Shown piece after piece: positions 7,440-16,864 of a stretch of 64,000 nucleotides of DNA (its first letter is position 1; every line of letters begins with the position of its first letter). Position numbers and translations under genes: made by a program. The notes beneath the pieces are model-generated. The model was not told where the DNA came from. It did no database searches and worked only from the letters and a program-made list of their open reading frames with translations. This DNA comes from WVZL01 sp041862375 (GTDB lineage: Bacteria; Acidobacteriota; Aminicenantia; Aminicenantales; Aminicenantaceae): assembly GCA_041862375.1 (NCBI GenBank), contig JBGVTE010000011.1, forward strand, positions 1 through 64,000. Direction: 5' to 3'.

Positions 7440-10187
7440 ATGAAGGCTAATAAGATCTTTTCGATAGGAGTTATGCTGCTAATTCTCTCAGCCATCTGTT
7501 TCTCTCAATCCAAAGAAACCGGCGCCATCGTTGGGACAGTTTCAGATGAAGAAGGCACTTCTCTTCCTGGTGTTACAATATCCTTGACGAGTCCTAAACT
7601 AATGGGTGCTCGAACTGCTATTACTGATGTCCAAGGTCAATATCGATTCCCTGCACTTCCCCCGGGCCTTTACACAGTTAAAGCCGCACTAGAAGGTTTT
7701 GCCACAGCTGTTAGAGAAAATATCCGTCTTCATACAACAATCAGATTGACTGTTGATTTTACACTGAAAATGGCCACTTTAGAAGAAGAAGTGACAGTCG
7801 TTGCTGTATCACCCACTGTGGATGTCAAAACTTCAGAAACTGCCTCTGTGACTTTATCCGACGAAATCCTTCGTAACATGCCAACCAGCCAGTTTGTCAC
7901 GGGCATCGTCAACCTCGCTCCTGGTGTTAACCAGGATGTTGCCTACGGCTCTTCCGACAGCACGGGAATTTCCTATCAAGTAGATGGTGTGGATGTCTCT
8001 GACCCCGAACTGGGTTCAGCCTGGGTCTTCCTAGATTATAATGTTGTCGAGGAAGCCAAGATTATGGGAATAGGGCTAAACGCTGAATACGGAGCGTTCA
8101 CCGGAGTTATCTTCAACACCATCACCAAGTCCGGAGGGAATGAGTTTTCCGGCCATGCTGAGATTATCTTTCAGAGTACGAACAGGAAATTTCTCGGGAT
8201 TAAAGATTTCTTCGCGACAGATAACAACCAAGCCTACATCGAGGATAATCCCAGTCTCACCACACCGATTCAAGGGCTGTGGGATTCCAGTTTCCACCTG
8301 GGCGGCCCTATCATCAAGGATAAACTCTGGTTTTTCGTGGGGCTTCAGTACTATCGGTCAAGAAACAGACCGACTGGACTTGAAGAGCCCCATTTTAGAG
8401 ACTACAAGCAGCCCAGGTCTTTCCTGAAGATCACCTCCCAGCTTAGCTCCGCGTTCAACCTGTCCGGATTTTTTGAGTTCGATTCATACAACGGAATAAA
8501 CAGGAATACCGGTGTAACCCATCCTGTCCCTGAAACCGGTGTCAAACAGACATCACCAGAAGCAGTCGCAAACTTCGATTTAACGACTGTGCTGAATCCC
8601 ACCACTTTTATCGACCTCAAGGGTTCCTTTTTTACCGGTTACTACTACCTCGACCCGCAGGGGCCGAGCATGGATACTACTGCCGTATTCGATGCTGAAG
8701 CATACAGGTGGTATCACAATAGCCAATGGTGGTACAAAGCCGACCGTAAGCGTGGCCAGGCCAACGCATCTATCTCCCACTACGCCGAGGACTTCATCAA
8801 GGGCAACCATGATTTCAAATTCGGGACTGAGTTTGAGTGGGGCTGGGCAAGGAGCAGATACGGCCTCACCGGCTACATTGAAGGAATAGGACCTGGAGTT
8901 TATATTTACGACTGGTTCGGCTATCTCTACGCTTACCAGTACACAGGCTACGACTTTAACTCCAGTTACATCCGGAATGAATACTTTGCTCAGGATTCTT
9001 GGTCGATTTCAGACAATTTAACATTTAACCTTGGAGCCCGCTACAGCATAATGAGGGGATATGTTAAGGGCAAATCCGGAGCTGTGTACAAAGCCAGCCG
9101 CATCTCTCCTCGGTTCGGCTTTGCCTGGGATATCTTCGGTGACCATTCAACCGTTTTCAAGGCCCACTTCGGACGCTACACGGAAGCCATGTACACCGCT
9201 GTCCACGACCGCTTTAATCCTCTCGAGGCCTTCGGCACTTGGAGCTACTGGTATGAATGGGGAGGCCAGTGGTATAAGTGGTACCAGCAAGAACTAACTG
9301 AAAATCTTCTTGCAGACAACATAAAACACCCCTACATGGACCAGTGGACCGCCGGCATCGAACGGGAGCTCTTCAAAGACGCCTCAATCGGAATCTCCTA
9401 CATCAACCGCCGATGGAAGAGCATCCTCAATCCCTATGATATACTTGGCGAGTTCGAAGAGGTAACCGTATACGATCCTATAACCAACGACCCGTACACT
9501 GTTTACAACCAGCTAAATCCTGGTGAGCGTCAGCTTGTTGTGTCCAACCTCAAAAAAGGCGACCCCTGGATAACAGATGATGTATACAGACAGTACCACG
9601 GAGTCGAGGTCCTCTTTAACAAGAGGTTCTCCAACAAATGGCAGCTCCTCTTATCCTACGTGTGGTCTAAATGTACAGGAACAATAGACAACGGTTTTGG
9701 AGATGACGTCGGCTGGGGTGGAAGCACATATGACCCGAATTTTTGGATAAACAGAGAAGGAAACTGTACGTATGACCCGACGCACATGTTCAAACTCCAG
9801 GGTTCATACATCCTGCCCCTCGACATCCACTTCAACGCTTATTTCCGCTACATCACTGGAAACACCTACACCAGAGGCGTGCGCTTCAGGCTCGACCAGG
9901 GAAGAAGGACAATCTTCTCTGAACCAATGGGGTCAAGGAGATATGAAAATCAAGCGATACTCGACCTCCGTCTGGAGAAGACCTTCAAATTCGCCGACAG
10001 ATTCCGCCTCGGTCTCATGATGGACATCTTCAACGTCTTCAATGACAATTCGATCACTTCCTGGGGAACTACTATTAATTCGAGCTGGTTCCCTGACCTC
10101 TCCCAGTACGCATCCTCTCAGGGACATATAGTATACGGGCTAGTTTCTCCAAGAGCAATCCGCATCGGAATACGACTCTTCTTCTAA
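7440..10187 (+). CDS. TonB-dependent receptor with CarboxypepD_reg domain
   Basis: 915 residues. A signal peptide (MLLILSAICFSQS) leads into a carboxypeptidase-regulatory-like domain (about 27-115: GAIVGTVSDEEGTSLPGVTI). The plug domain (about 120-240: VDGVDVSDPELGSA, NTITKSGGNEFSGH) and a beta-barrel follow, and the protein ends in the terminal Phe (RLFF) typical of outer-membrane barrels. It resembles the SusC/Oar-like receptors of Acidobacteriota and would import a bulky nutrient with TonB-ExbBD, which are not in the window. The GGAGG site is 4 bases before the ATG. Codons are visibly more C/G-rich than in the flanking genes, as expected for a highly expressed protein. It stands alone between a sigma-54 promoter and a strong terminator. 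Substrate unknown. Confidence 0.9.
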   Translation: MKANKIFSIGVMLLILSAICFSQSKETGAIVGTVSDEEGTSLPGVTISLTSPKLMGARTAITDVQGQYRFPALPPGLYTVKAALEGFATAVRENIRLHTTIRLTVDFTLKMATLEEEVTVVAVSPTVDVKTSETASVTLSDEILRNMPTSQFVTGIVNLAPGVNQDVAYGSSDSTGISYQVDGVDVSDPELGSAWVFLDYNVVEEAKIMGIGLNAEYGAFTGVIFNTITKSGGNEFSGHAEIIFQSTNRKFLGIKDFFATDNNQAYIEDNPSLTTPIQGLWDSSFHLGGPIIKDKLWFFVGLQYYRSRNRPTGLEEPHFRDYKQPRSFLKITSQLSSAFNLSGFFEFDSYNGINRNTGVTHPVPETGVKQTSPEAVANFDLTTVLNPTTFIDLKGSFFTGYYYLDPQGPSMDTTAVFDAEAYRWYHNSQWWYKADRKRGQANASISHYAEDFIKGNHDFKFGTEFEWGWARSRYGLTGYIEGIGPGVYIYDWFGYLYAYQYTGYDFNSSYIRNEYFAQDSWSISDNLTFNLGARYSIMRGYVKGKSGAVYKASRISPRFGFAWDIFGDHSTVFKAHFGRYTEAMYTAVHDRFNPLEAFGTWSYWYEWGGQWYKWYQQELTENLLADNIKHPYMDQWTAGIERELFKDASIGISYINRRWKSILNPYDILGEFEEVTVYDPITNDPYTVYNQLNPGERQLVVSNLKKGDPWITDDVYRQYHGVEVLFNKRFSNKWQLLLSYVWSKCTGTIDNGFGDDVGWGGSTYDPNFWINREGNCTYDPTHMFKLQGSYILPLDIHFNAYFRYITGNTYTRGVRFRLDQGRRTIFSEPMGSRRYENQAILDLRLEKTFKFADRFRLGLMMDIFNVFNDNSITSWGTTINSSWFPDLSQYASSQGHIVYGLVSPRAIRIGIRLFF

Positions 10188-10211
10188 GCTCGAAAAGAAA
10201 CTGAATCAAAG

Positions 10212-10250
10212 AGAGGGAGGCTGCTAGGGCAGCTTCCCTCTTTATTTTCT
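10212..10250 (+). terminator. Rho-independent terminator after the TonB receptor
   Basis: A GC-rich hairpin with a 12-13-base stem (AGAGGGAGGCTGC paired with GCAGCTTCCCTCT, 4-base loop) is followed directly by TTTATTTTCTT. It lies 24 bases after the receptor stop codon. Confidence 0.75.
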
Positions 10251-10389
10251 TAATGTAGAAATTCGATTTATCAAATTCTAATTAACAAGTTAAGCGCTAT
10301 ACTCCTTTTGCGCAAAAAAAGAGCATTTACGCTTTCTTGCTTCCCTTTTTTTCTTTCTGATGCATATCCATTTATGATAGAATTTTCTT

Positions 10390-12729
10390 ATGAAGAAGGA
10401 CAAAAAAGAAAAAAAATCACCTTCCTTTAAAGTTCTCATTCCCTTAATTTCTATTCTTATTTTTGCAATTATAATCGGTTATCTTATCCTTAGACCTAAA
10501 CGTCCATCCTTTTCCTCTCTTAAAGGCGGCAAAGAGTTTAATTACATCTTGATTACTGTGGATACTCTACGCGCTGACCGCCTTCACTGCTATGGCTTCC
10601 CCTCTATAGAAACTCCTTATATAGATATTTTGGCTTCGAGAGGCATAAAATTCGAAAAATGCATCGCCCAGACTCCCCTCACCCTGCCCTCACACACTTC
10701 TATTCTAACGGGAACTCATCCTCTATTCCATGGAGTCCGCGACAACGGGGGATTCCTCGTCCCGGAAGAACTCGTAAGCTTAGCAGAACTTTTCAAGGAC
10801 GAGGGCTACGAGACAGCTGCTTTTGTGGCTGCCTATGTGCTTGATTCCAAATGGGGTTTAAACCAGGGATTTGATTATTACTTCGATAAGTTCGACCTGA
10901 GCCGTTTTCAAAAAATCTCTTTGGGAAGTGTCCAGAGACCTGCCAATGAAGTTATGGATGAAGCAATTTCCTGGCTGGAGGAGAGAAAAGAGAGGAAATT
11001 TTTCACCTGGATTCATCTCTATGATCCCCATACACCTTACGAACCTCCTCCTCCTTACGACGAAAAATATCCGGGCCGCCCTTACATCGGAGAAATTGCC
11101 TTCACCGATTCTGAACTTGGCCGCCTCTGGCGATTTCTGGAGAACAACAACCTTCTGGAAAATTCTATCCTTATTTTTGCAGGTGACCACGGGGAAAGTC
11201 TAGGAGAGCACCGGGAAAGCACTCATGGCTTCTTCGTCTACCAGGAAGGAATCCAAGTCCCGCTCATCTTCGTCACTCCCTTCGAAAAACTCCAAGAAGT
11301 CTCATCTTCTGCAGTAGTATCCCTGGTGGATATCATGCCCACAGTATGTGAAATGGCAGATATCTCTGTGCCTTCTCAAGTGCAGGGAGAGAGCTTAATG
11401 CCACTTTTCTTTACTCCTGAAAAGTCCCACAGCTATGCCTATGCTGAGACTTTCTATCCCCGCTTTCACTACGGCTGGAGTGAGATAAAAAGTCTGCAAA
11501 ATGAAAGGTATAAACTGATCATTGCTCCAGAAATGGAGCTTTACGACTTAAAAGAAGATCCGGATGAAATAAAAAATTTGGCCTCATCCCAGAAGAAACT
11601 TTTAGCAGAACTCAAAGTTGAGGCTGACAGTCTCATCAAAAAATTTAGCGAGAACGCACTCGAGATTGACTACAAAAAAATAGATGAAGAGACGAGGGAA
11701 AAACTCGCTGCCCTGGGATATATCGGAACGTTCTCCGACTCATCCAAACTTAAAGGGAAAAAGCTGGCCAATCCCAAAGAAAAGATTCTTGTCTTTAACC
11801 AGCTTTCGAAGGCGAAAGAAATAGGCTTGGAGGGAAAAGTCGAGGAAGCAGTAGAAATCATAAAAGGCGTCATTGCCGATGATCCGGATATAATTGATGC
11901 TTACTTTTTCCTGGGAAACATCTATTTCAAGGAGGGGGATTACGAAGAGGCCGTCACTTACTTTATGGAAGCTCTGGAAAGAAGGCCTGATGACTCCTTC
12001 ACTGTCATCAACATCGCCAATGCTTACAGGAGAATGGGAAAGACTGAAGAGGCGGAAGCATTTATCCTGGACCATCTCAAAAGGGGCATTGTTGACTCTC
12101 AATTCTATTTTATTCTGGGAGGGATAAAAGTCATCCAGAAAAAAGATGACGAGGCAATCAAGTACTACAAACAATGTCTATCGATCAATCCTTCTTCATC
12201 TTCCTCCCACAATGCCCTGGCCGCTCTCTACCTAAATAAAGATGACCTGCTGAATGCTGAGAAACACGCATATGCTGCCTTTGGCCTAAACCCAAAATTG
12301 AGCAATGTCAACTATCACCTCGCTCAAATATTGGAAAAAAAGGGGAATAATTCGGAAGCTATAGATGCTTACTTAAAAGAATTAGAATATTCACCCAATC
12401 ACTATAAAGCCAGTTTCAATCTCTCCCGCCTTTATCGAATTTTAGAACGGCCGGAAGAAGAGTTAAAATATCTACAGAAAACCATTGATAACAACCCTGA
12501 TTTTCCGATGAGTTATTTCTATCTTGCCAGGATTTATCTCAACCGTGGCGAGAATTTCGAAGAAGCTGTTGCTCTCGTTAAAAAAGGAATCGATTTAAAG
12601 CCGGAGTCAAAGGACCTTCCCCTGGGTTACTTTCTCTTGGCTGATCTCTACAACCGCCTTGGTAATCGGGCGTTGTCTCTGGAGTATGCCCGCAAAGGAC
12701 AGGAACTCGCTCAGTCCAACACCAAATAA
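10390..12729 (+). CDS. Membrane-anchored sulfatase-fold hydrolase with TPRs
   Basis: 779 residues: short cytoplasmic Lys-rich start, one membrane helix (about 14-34), an alkaline-phosphatase-superfamily (sulfatase-like) domain to about residue 420, and TPR units from about 430 to the end. Metal-site motifs are visible: ITVDTLRADRLHCYG (Asp58) and GDHGESLGEH. The segment TLPSHTSILTG aligns with the sulfatase CxPSR signature but has Thr98 where formylglycine-forming Cys/Ser is expected and His for Arg. A classical sulfatase is therefore unlikely; Thr nucleophiles occur in phosphodiesterase and phosphoglycerol/phosphoethanolamine transferase relatives. The catalytic domain would face the periplasm. 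It is a single gene, followed 6 bases later by a repeat element. Confidence 0.83.
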   Translation: MKKDKKEKKSPSFKVLIPLISILIFAIIIGYLILRPKRPSFSSLKGGKEFNYILITVDTLRADRLHCYGFPSIETPYIDILASRGIKFEKCIAQTPLTLPSHTSILTGTHPLFHGVRDNGGFLVPEELVSLAELFKDEGYETAAFVAAYVLDSKWGLNQGFDYYFDKFDLSRFQKISLGSVQRPANEVMDEAISWLEERKERKFFTWIHLYDPHTPYEPPPPYDEKYPGRPYIGEIAFTDSELGRLWRFLENNNLLENSILIFAGDHGESLGEHRESTHGFFVYQEGIQVPLIFVTPFEKLQEVSSSAVVSLVDIMPTVCEMADISVPSQVQGESLMPLFFTPEKSHSYAYAETFYPRFHYGWSEIKSLQNERYKLIIAPEMELYDLKEDPDEIKNLASSQKKLLAELKVEADSLIKKFSENALEIDYKKIDEETREKLAALGYIGTFSDSSKLKGKKLANPKEKILVFNQLSKAKEIGLEGKVEEAVEIIKGVIADDPDIIDAYFFLGNIYFKEGDYEEAVTYFMEALERRPDDSFTVINIANAYRRMGKTEEAEAFILDHLKRGIVDSQFYFILGGIKVIQKKDDEAIKYYKQCLSINPSSSSSHNALAALYLNKDDLLNAEKHAYAAFGLNPKLSNVNYHLAQILEKKGNNSEAIDAYLKELEYSPNHYKASFNLSRLYRILERPEEELKYLQKTIDNNPDFPMSYFYLARIYLNRGENFEEAVALVKKGIDLKPESKDLPLGYFLLADLYNRLGNRALSLEYARKGQELAQSNTK

Positions 12730-12734
12730 AGGGG

Positions 12735-12930
12735 AAAAAAAGGTGACAGGCTACTTTTTTTAAAAATAACAATTTTTGTCATTATACAGATTTGCGTATA
12801 ACTGTGCCTCTTTTCTAAAAAACTACTCAGTCCCTTTTTTGCTTCCTTCTGAAGAATATTTCCATTTTCTCAGAGAAGCGTAGTGACATTTTTTGTCATA
12901 TTTTAAAAAGTAGCCTGTCACCTTTTTTAC
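12735..12930. repeat. Inverted-repeat element A (GGTGACAGGCTAC ends)
   Basis: Left end 12735-12783 and right end 12883-12930 are near-perfect inverted copies. Each contains GGTGACAGGCTAC, a T-run, and then an inner (A/T)TTTTTGTCAT motif. The roughly 100-base core is unique AT-rich sequence. No open frame is present, so this is a non-autonomous element able to form a long hairpin. It fills almost the whole gap between the sulfatase-fold gene and the dehydrogenase gene. Confidence 0.75.
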
Positions 12931-12980
12931 TTTTTTTTTTATCTACTATAGAATACTACATTAAAAATAAGGGAGGAAAA

Positions 12981-14162
12981 ATGAGCGATATAAAAATCGT
13001 AACAATGCCGGGTGATGGAATCGGAAAAATTGTCCTTCCTGAAGCTTTAAGAGTTCTTGATGCAGCGGGATTTAAGCCTAACTACATTTTCTCAGATATA
13101 GGGTGGGATTTCTGGTGTAAAGAAGGAAACCCACTGCCCCAGCGTACAGTAGACCTCCTCGAGAAACACAGGATTGGATTGTTCGGAGCCATCACTTCTA
13201 AGCCTAAAGATCAAGCTGCTAAAGAACTCAATCCAGAACTTCAGGGTAAAGGATATGTCTACTACAGTCCGATTGTCGGCCTCAGGCAGCATTTTAAGCT
13301 GGACCTGTGCATTCGCCCCTGCCGCTCATTTAAAGGAAATCCCCTTAACTATGTTAGAAAGATAGACAATAATATAATTGAACCTGAAATCAATGTCGTC
13401 ATCTTCAGGCAGAATACTGAAGGGCTTTACTCAGGTGTGGAGTGGACCGACCCGCCTGATGAGGTCCGGACTGCACTCGAGACACACCCGAAGATGGCAG
13501 CATTCAAAAACACTCCGAGCGAAGATTTAGCCATCTCCTGCCGCATCTTCACTCGAAAAGCCTGCCACCGGATTGTTCTTGAAGCATTCAAATACGCCAA
13601 AAAGTACGGATACAAGAGCGTAACAATCTGTGAAAAGCCGAATGTAATCCGCGAGACATCCGGAATGCTTCGAAATGAAGCATTAAAAGTAGCACCTGAC
13701 TTTCCTGATATTGAACTCTGGCATACAAACATAGATGCCCAGATGATGTGGCTCAACAAAAATCCTGAGGACTATGGAGTCATCGTTTCGGGAAACATGT
13801 TTGGCGATATCGTAAGCGACGCCTTTGCTGGCTTAGTCGGGGGATTAGGTTTTGCAAACAGCGCAAATATCGGTGAAAACTGTGCGATTTTTGAGCCTAC
13901 GCACGGCTCTGCCCCCAAATACGAAGAACTCAGCCCATCAATCGTAAATCCGATGGCAATGATTCTCACTTCCTGCCTGATACTCGAGTATCTCGATGAG
14001 ACAGAAAAAGCACAGAGAATTCGAAATGCAATTGCCTCTGTCATTGCCGAAGGCAAGGTAAGAACTTATGATATGCTGCGGCTCGCGGGAGGGCCTGAGG
14101 TGATAGCCCAAGGGGCAGCCTCCACTCAAGAAATGACAGATGCGGTCATCTCAAAATTATAA
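12981..14162 (+). CDS. Isocitrate/isopropylmalate dehydrogenase family enzyme
   Basis: 393 residues, full length for the family. It would oxidatively decarboxylate a 3-substituted malate, most likely isocitrate given the aconitase-type gene behind it. Visible motifs are the start MPGDGIGKIVLPEAL, FRQNTEGLYSGVEW, the SPIVGLRQHF/CIRPCR substrate region (Ser and Arg conserved relative to E. coli Icd Ser113/Arg119/Arg129, but Ile at the Asn115 position), the metal-binding region GNMFGDIVSDAFAGLVGG, and THGSAPKY. The Lys-Tyr after HGSAP matches the pair that contacts the NADP phosphate in E. coli Icd, hinting at NADP use. A GGGAGG site precedes the ATG. Isopropylmalate or homoisocitrate dehydrogenase remain alternatives. 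Confidence 0.8.
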   Translation: MSDIKIVTMPGDGIGKIVLPEALRVLDAAGFKPNYIFSDIGWDFWCKEGNPLPQRTVDLLEKHRIGLFGAITSKPKDQAAKELNPELQGKGYVYYSPIVGLRQHFKLDLCIRPCRSFKGNPLNYVRKIDNNIIEPEINVVIFRQNTEGLYSGVEWTDPPDEVRTALETHPKMAAFKNTPSEDLAISCRIFTRKACHRIVLEAFKYAKKYGYKSVTICEKPNVIRETSGMLRNEALKVAPDFPDIELWHTNIDAQMMWLNKNPEDYGVIVSGNMFGDIVSDAFAGLVGGLGFANSANIGENCAIFEPTHGSAPKYEELSPSIVNPMAMILTSCLILEYLDETEKAQRIRNAIASVIAEGKVRTYDMLRLAGGPEVIAQGAASTQEMTDAVISKL

Positions 14163-14236
14163 ATTCCACGCTTTATCTTAATGCTACGTGATATAATGAG
14201 ACCGCTTGTTCCAAATTCTTACCATAGAGGAAAAGA

Positions 14237-14803
14237 ATGAAAGAAAAAATCAACAAATTATTTGAAAAACAGCTCAGCAAAATCAAGGATGCCGACATGC
14301 GCAAAAAAGTTGTCACAGTTTGGGTTGAAGCAGCGAAAGAAGCAGGCTGGAAGCCTCATGAGCTGGAAAATATTCCGTTTACCCTTTTAGTGGACACAAA
14401 AGGAATTAACCTGATTGAGCATACAATTGCTGTTACCGAAGGCGCTTTAGGCTTGGCTACTGCCATCAAAGAAAATTACAAAAAAATGCCTTTCGAGATT
14501 AATTTTGACTGGCTCACAGCAGGAGGGCTCCTCCACGATGTGGGAAAGCTTCTCGAAGTTGAGAAGTCTGAGGATGGCACCTTTCAAAAGAGCCATCATG
14601 GGAAACACACCAGACACCCCATATCAGGAGCAATCTTAGCAGCTCAAGCTGGCCTTTCCAATGAAATCGTTAACATAGTTGCCTGCCATTCAAAAGAGGG
14701 CGAAGGAAGTCCGCAGAGAATCGAGACGGTGTTCGTCCACCAGGCTGACTTCGCTGCGTTTAACCCTATGGCAATGCTGGAAAAGGAGCTCCTCATCGTC
14801 TAA
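14237..14803 (+). CDS. HD-domain phosphohydrolase-like protein
   Basis: 188 residues with an HD domain: His in IEHTIAVTEGAL, the HD pair in GGLLHDVGKLLEVE, further His in RHPISGAI, and a late VACHSKEGEG motif. HD proteins are metal-dependent phosphohydrolases or phosphodiesterases; the substrate here is not evident. The first 60 residues are helical and unassigned. It is 74 bases after the dehydrogenase and 117 before the aconitase-type gene on the same strand, so it is probably part of that operon. A regulatory or repair role is possible, but nothing in the sequence decides it. Confidence 0.8.
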   Translation: MKEKINKLFEKQLSKIKDADMRKKVVTVWVEAAKEAGWKPHELENIPFTLLVDTKGINLIEHTIAVTEGALGLATAIKENYKKMPFEINFDWLTAGGLLHDVGKLLEVEKSEDGTFQKSHHGKHTRHPISGAILAAQAGLSNEIVNIVACHSKEGEGSPQRIETVFVHQADFAAFNPMAMLEKELLIV

Positions 14804-14920
14804 TAATTGGATATAAGATTGCCACGTCTTTACCGAAATGACTAATGAAACTAAACATGCTCTTTCGTACATCAAGCATTTACAGAGCAAAGACTCATAA
14901 CTCAATTCAGGACAAGTAAA

Positions 14921-16726
14921 ATGGGAAAAACCATAATTGAAAAAATTATTGAAAACCACTCGGGCAAGAAAGCATCTCCTGGGGACATCGTAGACATAAC
15001 TATAGACGTAAGAATCGCCCGCGACTTTGGAGGAGCAAACGTTGTAAAAAACCTGGAAAACCACAGTTTATCAATCGATGACCCCGAGAAAACATTTTTC
15101 ACATTTGACTGTAATCCGGGCGGATCTTCACAAAAATATGCAGTCAACCAGCAGCTCTGCCGACAATTTGCACGAAAACATGGAATTAAAATCTATGATA
15201 TCAATGCAGGGATTGGAACTCACATCGCCATAGATGAAGGACTCGTCTGTCCCGGTGAGACGTTAGTCTCAACAGATTCACACGCAAACCTGGTGGGAGC
15301 AATCGGCGCTTTCGGCCAGGGAATGGGAGATCAGGACATTGCCTATGCTTTTTCTGAAGGGAAAGTCTGGTTTAAAGTTCCGCCTACTATAAAAATCATC
15401 CTTACAGGAAAACCTCCTCCCAGGGCAACTCCCAAAGATATAACACTGGCCATTCTTCGGGAAGTGAGCCCGAACGGATTGCTGGGCTATGCTTCTGAGC
15501 TCTACGGTGACTATGCGGAAAAACTCGATCTCTCTGGAAGAATCACCATAGCATCGATGACAACCGAGATGGGAGGCATCTGCAGCTTTTTTCCTCCCAG
15601 CGAAGCAATAAATTCTTATTGCAAAGATGTAAGCCAGCGGGATTTCAATCCCGTCTATGCCGACAGCGATGCAGAGTATGCTAAAGCCATCGAGATTAAA
15701 ATTGATGATTTAGTCCCTCTCATTTCCCGCCCCGGCCATCCCGAAGATGTAGTCCCGGTATCAGAACTCAAGGGTGAAAAGATCGATTCTGCATTTATCG
15801 GAAGCTGTACTAATGGACGCTACGAAGACCTACTCCTCGCAGCCAGTATCTTACGTCAGAAAAAAGTAGCTCCTGGCGTTGTTTTAAAAATTGTGCCCTC
15901 AACAGACCGCATCTGGCAGCTGGCTTTAAAGGAAGGATTGATATCTGAATTCAAGGAGGCAGGGGCCCTCCTCGGGAATGCAGGATGTGCTGGCTGTGCT
16001 GAAGGGCAAATCGGACAGAATGGACCGGGCGAGGTAACAGTTAGCACCGGCAACCGTAACTTCCCGGGTAAACAGGGAAAAGGAAATGTATATCTCGCCT
16101 CCCCTGCCACAGCTGCTGCCTCAGCCGTAGCCGGACACATCACAACAGCGGATAACATTCCGGAGGCACCGTCCGTGTTTCAGGCTTTTGAGAAAGAGGA
16201 AAAACACAAGTCCAGGACTCCCGGCAAGCATCCTCAAAAGCAAACTACCATCAAGGGAAGAGTATGGATTGTGGACCAGGATAATGTGGATACTGACATG
16301 ATATATCACAACAGATACCTTACAGTCACAAACGTCGAAGAGATGGGCCAGTATGCCTTTTCAAACCTTGAGGACTGGCAGGATTTCCCAAAAAAAGCAC
16401 GGGAAGGCGACATCATAATCACAGGCAAGAATTTCGGCTGCGGCTCAAGCAGACAGCATGCTGTTGATTGTTTCAGGGCCCTGGGAGTGGGCATGATAAT
16501 CGCGGAATCTTTTGGCGCCATCTACGAGAGGAATGCTATAAATTCAGGATTTCCTGTTATTGTTGCTCAAATTATCAAAAAATTAAGGCTAAAAAACGGC
16601 GATGAGATTGAAGTCGATTTCATAAGCGGAATCATAATAAAACTTATGACTGGCGAGAGTATAAAGAGTGTACCCTTCTCTAAAATCCAGCTCGACATCT
16701 ATCATCGTGGCGGCCTCCTTGAATAG
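14921..16726 (+). CDS. Aconitate hydratase-type enzyme, large and small domains fused
   Basis: 601 residues. The first about 420 form the large (LeuC/aconitase) part, with DSHANLVGAIGAFGQGMGD and cluster cysteines in GSCTNGRYEDL and NAGCAGCAEG. The last about 165 form the swivel (LeuD-like) part, with NVDTDMIYHNRYL and GKNFGCGSSRQHAVDCFRALG. The protein would bind a [4Fe-4S] cluster and isomerise citrate and isocitrate through cis-aconitate. This compact fusion differs from the long AcnA/AcnB forms and resembles the 3-isopropylmalate/homoaconitase branch used as aconitase in several anaerobes. Placement between an isocitrate-dehydrogenase family gene and citrate lyase genes supports citrate as substrate. 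Homoaconitate or 2-methylcitrate activity cannot be excluded. Confidence 0.83.
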   Translation: MGKTIIEKIIENHSGKKASPGDIVDITIDVRIARDFGGANVVKNLENHSLSIDDPEKTFFTFDCNPGGSSQKYAVNQQLCRQFARKHGIKIYDINAGIGTHIAIDEGLVCPGETLVSTDSHANLVGAIGAFGQGMGDQDIAYAFSEGKVWFKVPPTIKIILTGKPPPRATPKDITLAILREVSPNGLLGYASELYGDYAEKLDLSGRITIASMTTEMGGICSFFPPSEAINSYCKDVSQRDFNPVYADSDAEYAKAIEIKIDDLVPLISRPGHPEDVVPVSELKGEKIDSAFIGSCTNGRYEDLLLAASILRQKKVAPGVVLKIVPSTDRIWQLALKEGLISEFKEAGALLGNAGCAGCAEGQIGQNGPGEVTVSTGNRNFPGKQGKGNVYLASPATAAASAVAGHITTADNIPEAPSVFQAFEKEEKHKSRTPGKHPQKQTTIKGRVWIVDQDNVDTDMIYHNRYLTVTNVEEMGQYAFSNLEDWQDFPKKAREGDIIITGKNFGCGSSRQHAVDCFRALGVGMIIAESFGAIYERNAINSGFPVIVAQIIKKLRLKNGDEIEVDFISGIIIKLMTGESIKSVPFSKIQLDIYHRGGLLE

Positions 16727-16864
16727 TGAGGCAAGACAAGCAGGAAAAAATTAATTATAATGTCATTCGAAGTGGCTCATTCTATTAAGTAAGTTGCTTG
16801 CTGCGATAAAAAAAGGAATGTGAAATATGAGATACGAATAAAGAAATTAAGCGGAGGTATGAAC

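Noticed and set aside
16820..16864. Upstream GTG start extending the CitD-CitE protein by 15 residues
   Set aside because: No ribosome-binding site at usual spacing, whereas GGAGG fits the ATG at 16865.
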